From the NCBI GenBank assembly GCA_017893485.1, contig JACEHZ010000592.1:1630509-1694508 (forward strand): 64,000 bases of DNA. Reading direction: 5' to 3'. The first letter of the stretch is position 1. Every line of letters begins with the position of its first letter. Positions 54,090 through 64,000 of this stretch are shown piece by piece. The notes under the pieces are model-generated. The model saw only the letters and a program-made list of their open reading frames with translations. It did no database searches and was not told the DNA's origin. Position numbers and translations under genes: made by a program. Origin of the DNA: Hemerocallis citrina (lineage: Eukaryota; Streptophyta; Magnoliopsida; Asparagales; Asphodelaceae).

Positions 54090-57000
54090 ACCATATAATT
54101 AGTAATTATGATGAATTTACATTAAATATAGAGTAAATTTTCATTCAAGTCCCTAGTCATAAACGTTATTTTCAAATTACTCTTTTAAATCTAGGTATAT
54201 GGAAAGTTTCTAATAAGACCTTAAAGTTTGAGTTATTTCTAAATTGTGCATTTTGAAATTAACTATTTTATTAATGAAAGATAAATGTCACGCCCCGCTT
54301 CTCAAAAATACGGAATACGAGCACGTAACATTGGCGTAGCGAATGATTTTCATCACCCATAAGTTATTCAAGAAATCTTTACAACATATCACAATATAAT
54401 CAAAGTCGGAAGCCAGAAAAGTCAACCACATGCACATATGAACCAAATACCAATAAGAAAACTTGAAATAAAATATATTAATCTCAAATAGTCATGATCT
54501 GAATAACACAAATAATTCTGGGTCACATTACCCAAATGCAAATAATAACTCCAAATACATGAATACAGTTATTGTTCATGCAACTACGAGAAATAATAAT
54601 AATAAGTAGAATCTCCAGCATCTAAAACATCATCTCGCCAATACCTTCAGGAATCTGTCCTCCAAAATCTGCAATACAACGAATGCAGGAAAGAAGAAAA
54701 GAAAAAACACAAGTACCCGTCAATTGCAAGTCGCGGATCACAAATAGAGTAGGATACAAGCACATGGAATGGGAAAAACTAACTAGCATATGGTATAGGT
54801 ATAATGCCAACCTAGACAACTAGCATGGTAAAAGTGTCAAGTGTACACGGTATAAATCAAGTGTCAAGTAAACAAGTATCCTATAAACATGCATCAAGTA
54901 TCAAGTGTCGTATAATCATGTATCAAGTATCATGTTTCAAGTCTCAGGTATCACGTAGTCAAGTATCAAGCAAGCAGGTATCATGTCAAGTATCATGTTC
55001 AAGTATCATATTCAAGTGTCATGTTCGAGTATTAAGTTCAAGTCTTGTGTGATTACTATCTAGGTAGCACGACATGCACCCCACCCTACATGGTTGCTAC
55101 AATACAATAGTTTCGCTTTAGATTTCATAGGGGATCATGCAGGGCAGTGTACTCAGGTATTCACAGAATCACAGTACTTGGTCGGTAAACTTGGTCGGTA
55201 ACTTGGTCGGTAACTTGGTCGTTATACTTGGTCGGTAAACTTGATCAGTAACATGTCATACAGGAAACACAAGTCTCCTTCCGAGTACACGTTTCTGCAC
55301 TATACACTACTAGATCTGTCCCATTAACCCCGGCTTGATTACTTTTATTATTGTTATCCAATGGACACGAATGTATGAGAAATAGTGTCAAATAAAAATG
55401 GTATGATCAGGTTTAGGTTTAGAGAATCAAATCAGCAAGCATGGATAATATACAATCACATAATCGAGCAAAACAGTGCATGTTTATAATCAGGACAGCA
55501 AGACCAATCAGTACTAAAACAGTGACTCTAAAAGCTACAGACATGCAAATCAAGATCCGTCAAAGGATCTAGAAACTAGACATCCACACGCATCCAACGA
55601 GTATAATAAAATCATATACTAGTTCACAACATCTCAACTCAAAACTGAATTGAACACAGATTTTAGGTTCAGCCAGAAAACAGGGGAACAACTTCAAAAG
55701 CATAAAAACAGCATGAAAACATAGCAAATAATTCCATGAAAAATCTGGGGTAATCCCCTATAGGCATAGACTCAAAATAACAAGTTTCATAATATTCCAG
55801 TAAGTATAGATAAGGCATAAAAAATAAGAAGCAACACAAAAACATAGTTTTGACGAATCTAGAATTCTCAACACTACTGTACGAAAACAGGGATATCTCG
55901 CAATCAGTGAATCGAAATCCAATTCTGCCAAAGCGGCGTGAAAATAGATAAAATTTTCCAACTTTCATATCTAACAAATAATTTTCATAAAACATAAGGA
56001 CATAGGGTGAAAACTGGGTTCAACATAGAACATCACGCAATTTACAGCAAAAGTAGATTATAGAAAAGGATATGAAACATCACTCAAAACTTATCTTTAA
56101 AATACACCAAAAATCTGGGAAGTCCCTAATATCATAAGGAAACACTGAGAAAAATATTATACTAAGATATTATGTATATCCTAGTTCTTGAAAATAAATA
56201 GTTAGCAAAATTGACACAAAACTGAATCTGAAAACTACCGACATGCCTGTACCAAAATTTTCATATCTCAGTCATACAAACTCCAAATCAAGTAAAACCA
56301 GTGGAATTTGAAAATAGATACAATTATCTACAATTCACTTTTAATTTCCAACTTGAGATTCGAACCTTAGCATGGGTGAAAACAGCACACAACACAGAAC
56401 AGACCGCAAATTCCAGATTTCACAACTCTACTTCAAAACATCATAACTTCCACAATTTTGATCGAAACCTAACCAAACTTGAAACAAAGCCTACCAATCA
56501 TCTAAATATCATATTTTAGGGATTCTAACATGTCCAAGCCTAATAATTCTCACATGGGCAATCAATCGAACACATAACATGCAATATGTCACATACACGA
56601 ACAAAATCAAGTTTGGGTGAAATCTAGGGCATTAACCTATCAAATTTCATGTCATAAGTCTTCTATGACCAAATTTAACACAATAGAGACAAACCCATCA
56701 AATAGAAACACAAGTTTTGGTCGTCTCTAGACCCAACTACTGTATGTGTAAATTTTTTGACTTGTATCAACCTAATAAATTTTTGTACAAGTTACTTGCC
56801 TCTAATAGAGTGAATTCGATTGCCAGCAAGCCTTAGGAACAAAACCCACGGGCGAAAAGCCTTCCAAGCGCGAATCCAAGCGAACCCACGAACACGAAAA
56901 GCTCCTACGATCGAACTCCTTAATGCACGAACCAAAGTGGAGATACCGACTTGAAAAATCACCAAAGGGGAGAGTTTTGTGAGGTGTTTAATGGTGGTGG

Positions 57001-57792
57001 TGCTGTTGGAGATGCCGGCCACAAGTAGGAGAGGAAAATGGTAGGGTTTTGATGTATGGAGGTGGTATATGGATGGATGGATGGCCGTATAAGGGTTGGA
57101 GGCTGATGGGAAGGGTCGGTTTTGAGGAGGAAGAGGGCAGGCCAGGAGTAAAATATGGAGAGGAAAGGAGAGGCCGGTTTGTTTTAGGAGAGGGAGAGAG
57201 ATTAGAATTAGGGTTAGGGTTTAAAGGGGATTAGGGTATATATATATGGGTTAGTTGTGGGTTAATGGGTAGTGGATATCAAAATGAAGTAATAGGTATA
57301 CAAATGGGTAATGGGTAATGGGTATTGGGTAGATTTTAAATGGGGATACAATATATAGTGAATTCTATGGCTCCTAAAAATCTCCTTAAGGGTCAAAATC
57401 ATTATTTGGAAAAATCACCACCAAAAATCCATCACATCACCAAAATGAATAATGAAAATGAACAAGGCCAAGAAAATGAGAAAAAGAACTCAAAATGGTG
57501 AAAATGAACAAAAACGACGAACAACACACAAGGAGTTCAAAAATGAAAGAAAAAGAATATATATTGAAAATAACCCAATATACGGTTCCGAAAAATACAA
57601 GGAAGATAAAAATACACAAAAATGAAAAATACATTTCAAAAATACATAAAATGAAAAACAGGAGTTACAGATAAGTTATTTCATTTTGATATGAACTATT
57701 TTTTTGACATGTATATATACTATTTTATGTATAAATGAACTGTTTCTATTACTACCCTACTCCATCTTGACATAAACTTTCTCTAATATATC
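54090..57792. other. Mostly unassigned DNA with short repeats and a possible LTR edge
   Basis: TGTCACGCCCCG at 54286 resembles LTR starts of some plant gypsy elements, but no matching end or second copy is present. 54825-55050 is rich in CAAGTATCAAGT motifs and 55176-55250 is a short array of ACTTGGTCGGTAA. 57040-57235 is GA-rich and 57290-57340 repeats GGGTAAT. The small open frames here are not convincing. Confidence 0.4.
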
Positions 57793-58584
57793 TGTGGTAG
57801 GGTAAAAATGGCTTGGGGCCCAACCTGGGCCCAGTACAGCTCTCACTCAAAAACAGGAAAAACAACAATCTGGCTCGGCTTCGAGCCAGACAGGATCGGC
57901 GCCGAACCTCAAGTTCACCCCCGCAGAACTGGTCTCCTCGTATCCGACGAGCATCGATGGCCCTCGGCCTCTGATCCACGGCAGCCCTCCGGACCGTCTG
58001 CCCATCCGGGTGTAGAATGACGATGACCTGGCACAGCCTAGGCCACCAGATTCTCCCAGGAGCACAGGAGCCCCATGATCCGCCATGTCAGCTCCAAATA
58101 CCACCAAGGGCGTTGCCACGACAGCCCTATACCACTCCTGGTACTGTCACGTCAGCCCTAAACCCCCTGGGCCTTCTGCCACGTCAGGCCCATGGGCTTT
58201 CGGGTTCAGACCCGGCCCCCAAGCGGATCCAAACCCGGTTGGAATTCTCTATAAATACTAGACCCTCACCCACCTTTTCAGGTAACCAATCTTTTGCCAC
58301 TTAAATTCACCTAGTTATTGCTACTCTCTCACAGAGACTGACTAGATCGTCGGAGGGTCCGCCACCGGGATAAACCCCAGTGTTTCAGGACCGTCTACAG
58401 GTACACAAGACCTCGGATCCGAATCCTCTGATCCGAGCCCAGACATCCACCTCATTCCGAGCCCGTCACAGGTACCGCCCGGTCAACCGAGGGTCGGCAG
58501 ACGAGCGGCTTTCTCCTTCAATACAGATCGAGTCCGAACTCACACCTGGTGCATCCACACGTCTCCCAGAAACAAACCGCATCA
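57793..58584 (+). repeat. 5' LTR of second Tat-type element
   Basis: Starts TGTGGTAGGG (by alignment with the other family's LTR start) and ends AAACCGCATCA, fixed by the primer site. TATAAATA at 58250-58257 is the likely TATA box. About 792 bp; longer than the 581-597-bp LTRs of the other element, with recognisable homology at both ends. Confidence 0.75.
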
Positions 58585-58587
58585 GGT

Positions 58588-58603
58588 TGGCGCCGTCTGT
58601 GGG
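58588..58603 (+). other. Primer-binding site of second Tat-type element
   Basis: TGGCGCCGTCTGTGGG, identical to 42710-42725 and again 3 bases from the LTR. Confidence 0.88.
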
Positions 58604-58663
58604 AAATTGCTTCAGAAGCCGACCCGAGCCCGACCATCAAGGGACCTCGACAGCCGAACTCTC

Positions 58664-60957
58664 ATGGCCTCCAAGGGTAAGGGGGCTGCTTCCTCTGTCA
58701 ACCGACGGGACTCGCCCCCACCATCTGCTAACGCCGGGCCACGCATTTCAAAACACAGGGCTCCCCATCAGGGGTCCCAAAGGAGCGTCACCCGTCAAGT
58801 CCAGCCCGACCTACGGGGGATTATCGTCAACCGACAGGTTAGCCGCAGCAGGGGAAGGGCCGCTTCCAACCCGGCCCCGAACCATCCAAGACCGCCGCCC
58901 GAGGGACGGAGGCCAGCGCTCAGCCGCGTCGGAAGGCAACCTTCAGACCGACCAAACAGGGTCGAGGGAGCCCCCGTCACTCACAAGGAGTTCCAGGACT
59001 TTCGAAGAGAAATTCTTGGGGCTCTCCGACGGGTCCCCAGGGAGGAAGCCCTCCATTCCCAAACCGGGTCGGACACCGAGGCCAGCGTGTCCCGCCCATC
59101 AACAATCCAGCCAGAGGACGATGGCGTGCTCCTAAGGTGCCTCCAAGAAATGGAGGATCGCCTCGATCACATAGGAGACGGCGACCAACGAGCGGCTCAG
59201 GGATACAGACCTGTCCGTCCTCCCTTCTCCGCCCCCATCCTCCAAGCGAAAATACCAAGGAATTTCCGACCACCTCAATTCGAGGCCTACGACGGCGAGG
59301 GAGATCCTGCTGATCACATGGAGGGTTTCAAAACCCTCATGATGATTCACAGCGCCTCGGATCCCCTGCTGTGCCGAGCCTTCCCTGCCACCCTTCGAGG
59401 TCCGACTCGTGAATGGTTCTCGAAGCTCACCCCCGGCTCCATTTACTCCTTCGACCAACTAGAGGGCAATTTTCTCACCCACTTTGTCACCAGTCGGAAG
59501 GCCGAAAGGACCAGCGCCTCTTTACTTGGGCTCAGGCAGATAGAGGGGGAATCACTCAGAGTGTTCGTCCGGAGGTTTACCGCAGAGGCAAGGTCGGTCT
59601 CCTCCCTTGATCCAAGCGTCGCCTCCGCTGCATTTCGGCACAACGTCCGTCATGGACAGCTGAAAGCTTCTCTGGCGAAGAAACCCCCCGTCGACTTTCC
59701 CGACCTCCTCAACAAGGTCGAGAAATACATTAGGGCAGAAGAGGCCCTTAACCCCGAAGATGCCAGGGAGGCCACCGGGAAGGGAAAACGGAAGGCCGAA
59801 GAAGTCGAACCATCAAAGAAGGCTCCGAGGGACGCGGGGGCCATGAAGAAGGTCCCGCCGGTCCCTCGCTTCGAGAGGTACACTCCCTTGACACATAACG
59901 TATCCGCCATCCTGTTAGAAATCGAAGACAAAGGCATTGTCCGACTACCTCCCCGATCTAATAACAACAAGAATCGAGATCAGCGCTTCTACTGCCGCTT
60001 CCACAGGGATTACGGACACGAAACCGACCAATGCTGGGCCCTGAAAGACGAAATCGAGGAACTCATCTCAAGAGGGTACCTCCGAGAATTTACCCGAGAA
60101 GGCCCACGGGATCGGCGAGATGCTAAGAACCGGAGGCTCTCACCTCCGAACCCTACTCCGAACCGCATCCAGGGTCGGGATCCCGAGTCCGAGGGAGCCA
60201 CGGATATGCCATTCATCTTGCACTGTGTCCACGGAGGGCCAATGGGAGGAGAATCAAATACTTCCCGAAAAGCCTTCATCCGAGAGGTGAATGCTGTCCA
60301 AGACAACCCCTCGCCTAAGCTACAACCAATGCCGGTCTCCTTCTCAGGAGAGGACCTCGAAGGCGTTCGCCTACCCCACTGCGATGCCCTCATCATTAGC
60401 CTCCACATGGCTAATTGTGAAGTTCGCCGAATCCTCGTCGACAACGGCAGCTCGGTTAATATTCTTTTCCTCGAAGCCTTCGAGAACCTCAAGTTACCTA
60501 GAGGCAAACTCAAGCCGGCCGGATACACCTTGCATGGGTTCTCCGGCGTCCCTGTCGTGATAGAAGGGATTGTTACCCTCGACGTTACCGCAGGATCGGC
60601 TCCTGTTAAAAGGACCGAGTCCATGGACTTCATGGTGGTCAACGTCAAGGCAGCTTACAACGCCATACTCGGCCGACCCGGACTATGCTCCCTCCAAGCG
60701 GTGCCTTCGGCCTACCATCTGAAACTTAAATTTCCCACCCCGCAAGGAGTCGGCATCGTCCAAGGCAGCCAAGAAGCAGTGCGATCGTGCTACATGACCA
60801 CCATCGGGGGGGGGGGGGGGGGGGGGGGGTGTTCCCCCTCGACGCCGTCGAACTCGAACCTGAGAGGGCCGGCCCTGCTCCCGAACCTGCCGTCGAGCTG
60901 GAGGAGGTCCCCTTCGATGCCGAACACCTAATGAAGTTCCTTGAGGGGCGAGCATAA
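58664..60957 (+). pseudogene. gag: Gag-protease, frame broken by a G24 run
   Basis: ATG at 58664 aligns with the gag start at 42564. The Gag domain (GFKTLMMIHSASDPLLCRAF, EWFSKLTPGSIYSFDQLEG), CRFHRDYGHETDQC, and an aspartic protease (RRILVDNGSSVNILFLEAF at about 60424-60480, then AYNAILGRPG) form one uninterrupted frame to 60805. There a run of 24 G (60806-60829) shifts the frame. Past the run a second frame continues the homology (VFPLDAVELEPER) and ends EHLMKFLEGRA with TAA at 60955-60957. The ending is unlike the other element, which reads on into RT, so pol was lost cleanly or this is a distinct terminus. If the G-run length is an assembly error the frame may be intact. Confidence 0.85.
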
Positions 60958-61381
60958 GTTTTAGCCTGGCTAAATGTAAATATGCTTTTGTGTAAGCACT
61001 CATATGTAAAGGGCCATCTTAGCGGCCCTCCCTATCTTATACGAAAGAAATCTCTTTTTTGTCAAAACTCCAAATGCCTCAGCAGATCCGACCTAACGCC
61101 GGACAATGGGATCGGCACCCGAGTTTTCACTCCGGTATTGTCCCCAGCACCTCGGTAGGTCCGACTCGGCCTCAGGCCAGGGAGACTTCACAACTCCCCA
61201 CGCCGATCCCTTGCGGATCGACAGGGCCGAACCATACCCCCTTCATCATTCATTACACCATCAGCCAGAACAAAAAGTGAAAAAAATTCCTTATTCATAC
61301 TCCTTTATTGGGTTCTGAGAAAACAAACAAAGACCGTTACAGAAACACTCCACTCATCTCAAACTGAAGGAAGCCGCCATC
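60958..61381. other. Spacer between convergent gag-protease and antisense gene
   Basis: Non-coding, including probable 3' UTRs of both. No pol remnant is seen. Confidence 0.5.
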
Positions 61382-61921
61382 TTAGGGCCCCTCGGGTCCG
61401 ACGAATGGCGGGATCACTCCAACCGAACAACTTGGAACTCTCTCTTTGTCATGATGGTCCTTCGGTTCGGCCACGGTCGACACACCGGCCACGAAGCTCT
61501 GGTCATCAACGGGTCGCATACGCTCCAATAGCAGCAATGCAGAGGGAACCCCCTCCGCTCGCCGACCCCCCGAGCAAGATGTCGAGACACCCAGCATCGT
61601 CCGGTAACGGTGTATCTCCATCTTCTTCTCCACTATCACATCACGAAGTAGCTTCTCAGAGGAGGGCCTCTGCACCGAGGAACTCGACATAGTATAACCG
61701 AGTCCGACACCCACGAGTTCCCGATCCACCATCGCCCTCCTCAGCCGACTTGCCTCCTCACTTAGGGCTTCAGACTTATTCCTGTAATAATTGAAGGCCG
61801 CATCAGTGTCACGGGCCCCCTTACGGTATCGAACCAAAGTGGCCTCCAAGGCCTCAACCTTGCTCCGGAGCCATGCCACGTCGGAACGACAGGGGTCCGC
61901 CTCGGGAGGGGGAGCCTTAAC
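61382..61921 (-). pseudogene. Antisense gene of second element, exon 4
   Basis: Coiled-coil exon (WLRSKVEALEATLVRY, FNYYRNKSEALSEEASRLRR, VEKKMEIHRYRTML) homologous to 34262-34774. The acceptor TTCTTGTAG ends at 61922. Frame open to a stop at 61382. Confidence 0.75.
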
Positions 61922-62123
61922 CTACAAGAAAACCAGCCCACTCAAAACACATATGCGAGGAAGAGTCAGAAATATTCGAGGTCAAAATACTTGGCCAGTC
62001 AAAAATCCCTTTTTTTATAGATTGAGTTACTTCTTACAAAAAATGCGGTGGCCAGTCCGTGGAAGGCAAATACAATCGAGAGAGGGAAAAAGAAAGACAA
62101 AATTATACAGCTTGTTTTCCCAC

Positions 62124-62593
62124 CTCAGCATCGGCAGACGGGTTCACAGGGGGGTCGGCAGACGGGTCAAGAGCGGGCCCTTCTTCGCCAGGGGTCTTCG
62201 GCGTCCCCTCGATCTCCATGTCATACTCAAAGTTAGACAGGTCGACGGTCGGGTAGAAGTGCCTCACATGGCTGAGGGCCTTCGCGTAACACTCGTCCTG
62301 GGCCTTGATCACCATCAGCTGACCCGCATTCGTCAGCTCTTCCCTCTCCTTGGCGAACGCAGTCGTCAGCTCCTCCTTCTCCTTGGCGAACTTCTTCTTC
62401 AAAGAGACCACCCTCTTCCCCCACTCCGCATCCTTGGCCTCGAGCTTGAGCTTCATCTGTTGCTCCCTCTTGTGCGAGCCCTTGAGCTCGATTCGCATCT
62501 CCTTCATCTCCCGCTCACTCTTATCCGCCCGAGCTCACTCTTGTGCCAGGGACGCTTCGTAGAGATTCTTTACGTTAGCCCCTGCATACAAGC
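62124..62593 (-). pseudogene. Antisense gene of second element, exon 3
   Basis: Long heptad coiled coil (KEMRIELKGSHKREQQ, LKKKFAKEKEEL) ending HVRHFYPTVDLSNFEY. One in-frame TGA near 62536. The intron to exon 4 is 61922-62123 (202 bp, GTGGGA...TTGTAG); the homologous intron in the other element is 181 bp. The acceptor at 62594 could also be 12 bases further in. Confidence 0.7.
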
Positions 62594-62669
62594 CTGCGAC
62601 CGACAAGCGCAGATAAGAAAAAGGCTTCCGCAGTAAAATTAACAAGGGAGATAGGGTCGACGAGCTTAC

Positions 62670-63106
62670 CAGCACGGTGGCCTGCGCCAGGCGCGTGAAC
62701 GCCACCTCCACGGGCTCGCTCTCCATCTCCTTACGGTCGCGAGGGGTTGCCAACTTCTCCACCACCTCCACGGCCTGGGCCTCCTCGGTCAGACAGTCCC
62801 CCATCCGAACCGACCAATTCGGTGCCCACCGTTGCCGCAACATCTCCACCACCGGGTCCTCTTCCTCGACCTCGACCAAGAGACCTTTCCCCTTGTCAAG
62901 ATCGGATCCCTTCGCTTGGCCCTGGCCCCTCGAAGTAGCCACCCCCTTTTCCGTCTCCGAGCGAGTCCTCTTGGTCCTCGACTCAAGCGGGGCCTCCGAG
63001 ATGGCTAGAGACGCCTCCCTCGGCCTCTTCGTCGCTTCCACCTTCTTCTCGGCCTTCTCCTTCCTCATGGCGAGCCTCTTTGCCTTGATCGATGCTTCAT
63101 CCATAT
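62670..63106 (-). pseudogene. Antisense gene of second element, exon 2
   Basis: Charged exon (MDEASIKAKRLAMRKEKAEK, then LVEVEEEDPVVEMLRQRW and PNWSVRMGDCL) homologous to 33083-33577. Donor CTG|GTAAGC, then a 76-bp intron (62594-62669). Frame open in this copy. Confidence 0.75.
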
Positions 63107-63179
63107 CTGCAGAAAAATCCATTAAGAGCAATGAGCAAGAAAGTACGAAAAGGTCGAGAGAAAAGAAACAACTACATAC

Positions 63180-64000
63180 ACAGAACGGCTGGGCTCAGTC
63201 CAACGCTCGCCAGGTGGGCCTCCGTCACCTTCGTCCAATCGATACTATGTGACAGACGGAGGCGCTCGACAAACCCCCACTCCTCGGCCGTCAAATCCCT
63301 CGGCCTCGGCGGTAGATAGCTCGGCTTGTAGTGGTTCCATCGAGTGGGAATGTCCCAGGGCTCTTCACTCCGAATCACCAGATATTTTTTCTTCCAATCC
63401 TTGATGGAGTCCGGGTGGCTGTGAACGACCTTCCCCTTACTCCGGGGTGAGATGTAGTAAACACCCTCAGCCGCCGAGCTGATCATCAACATCGCTCGGA
63501 ACACATTTAGCCGCAGGGGTACCTTCTGTTCCTCGCACATCAGCACAAAGCAGATAATCTGCTTCCAAGAGTTCGGCCCGTACTGCATCGGCGCCAAGGA
63601 GGCCCAGTTCAGCACATCCCGAACAAACGGGTGGACTGGCAGCCTCAGACCGGAGATAAAGGCGTCCACTGGGAAGACGCAATACCCAGCAAAAAGGGGA
63701 TCGGTTGGGCGCAGAGTAGAGCTCAGCAACATCAATTCGTAGCCGGGCCCTATGTGGTACGCCAGCTGCAAAACCTCCAAGTTTCCGCCCTCCAAAACGG
63801 TCGGAATCGCGTCCATCATCACCTTCTTCCGACTCGGCGAAGAAGGCTGCACGCCAAAGAGCTCCTTGTCAGAGAGGTCGTCGGGATACTGACGGAAGGA
63901 CTTCGGCTGTACGGGCGAACCCTGTCATCAAATTGCGGTAAACAGGCGCCTGACTCGAACCACCAGTCCTCGACCCTACCTTCCTCGGAGCCCTCTTCCT
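63180..64000 (-). pseudogene. Antisense gene of second element, exon 1 (gypsy-type transposon domain), partial
   Basis: Same domain as 32143-33012: CVFPVDAFISGLRLPVHPF, VLNWASLAPMQYGPNSWK, HSHPDSIKDWKKKYLVI and HSIDWTKVTEAHLASVGLSP. The frame is open from 63852 to the donor GTATGT at 63179; the 73-bp intron is 63107-63179. The upstream part, probably acidic as in the other copy, runs past the window edge and the frame is disturbed between 63853 and 64000. Confidence 0.78.

Larger units (their letters stand above)
57793..64000 (+). mobile_element. Second Tat-type gypsy element: gag-protease plus antisense gene, no RT or integrase
   Basis: Plus-strand element with 5' LTR, primer site, one long gag-protease frame, a 0.42-kb gap and an opposite-strand gene that runs to the window edge. 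Its LTR ends, primer site, gag and antisense gene are all related to the element at 28925-43309, but pol from RT onward is absent between them. The 3' LTR is outside the window. It would need proteins from a relative to move. Confidence 0.82.

Noticed and set aside
57235..57340. Telomere-like GGGTTA repeats
   Set aside because: Irregular spacing and mixed with GGGTAAT; no true telomere repeat array.
61791..62636. 281-residue plus-strand frame
   Set aside because: Crosses an inferred intron and mirrors antisense exons 3 and 4; no homology seen in the plus frame.
1..64000. tRNA, rRNA and CRISPR-like arrays
   Set aside because: None seen; the tandem arrays present are plant transposon repeats without spacers.

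Overview
The window is flowering-plant nuclear DNA made almost entirely of transposable elements. The case for a plant: a complete ETHYLENE INSENSITIVE3-like gene, an exon resembling a plastid-type UMP kinase, plant Tat-lineage Ty3/gypsy elements with two RNase H domains, a Ty1/copia element primed at initiator-Met tRNA, plant L1-type LINEs, and CACTA, hAT, Mutator-like, PIF-like and Helitron-like termini. I cannot name the species.

Layout. 1-2750: minus-strand gag-bearing gypsy remnant with one LTR. 2751-7265: AT-rich DNA with several MITEs. 7266-9060: a CACTA-type end, then a broken TE reading frame split by a 236-bp LINE tail. 9562-16469: a candidate Helitron holding a minisatellite, nested tandem duplications and one isolated UMP-kinase exon. 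17068-19249: LINE-type retroposon, hAT-type MITE and PIF-type MITE side by side. 19480-21549: a palindrome-rich DNA-transposon remnant split by a 1.34-kb element carrying an unidentified 59-residue reading frame. 21550-28130: copia element in the order LTR-internal-LTR-truncated internal. 28925-43309: a complete 14.4-kb Tat-lineage gypsy element on the minus strand. 44007-46080: the EIN3-like gene, the only intact host gene seen. 46537-53028: a full-length LINE with a 14-bp target duplication. 53532-54080: a Mutator-type MITE. 54090-57792: mostly unassigned. 57793-64000: a second, plus-strand gypsy element that has gag-protease but goes straight to the antisense gene with no reverse transcriptase or integrase between them.

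The most interesting signal is an antisense gene shared by the two gypsy elements. It runs opposite to gag-pol, convergent with it, and has four exons with matching intron positions and similar intron lengths (70, 70 and 181 bp in one; 73, 76 and 202 bp in the other). In the first element it also has a TATA box and a CT-rich leader. Its first exon resembles the domain annotated in plants as a putative gypsy-type transposon protein; later exons are coiled coil. Both copies are broken. In the complete element it is flanked by tandem arrays built on a related 54-55-bp monomer.

Almost all element reading frames carry stops and shifts, so these are old copies. The EIN3-like gene lies between the LINE (about 0.46 kb upstream of its first intron) and the gypsy element (about 0.7 kb past its stop).
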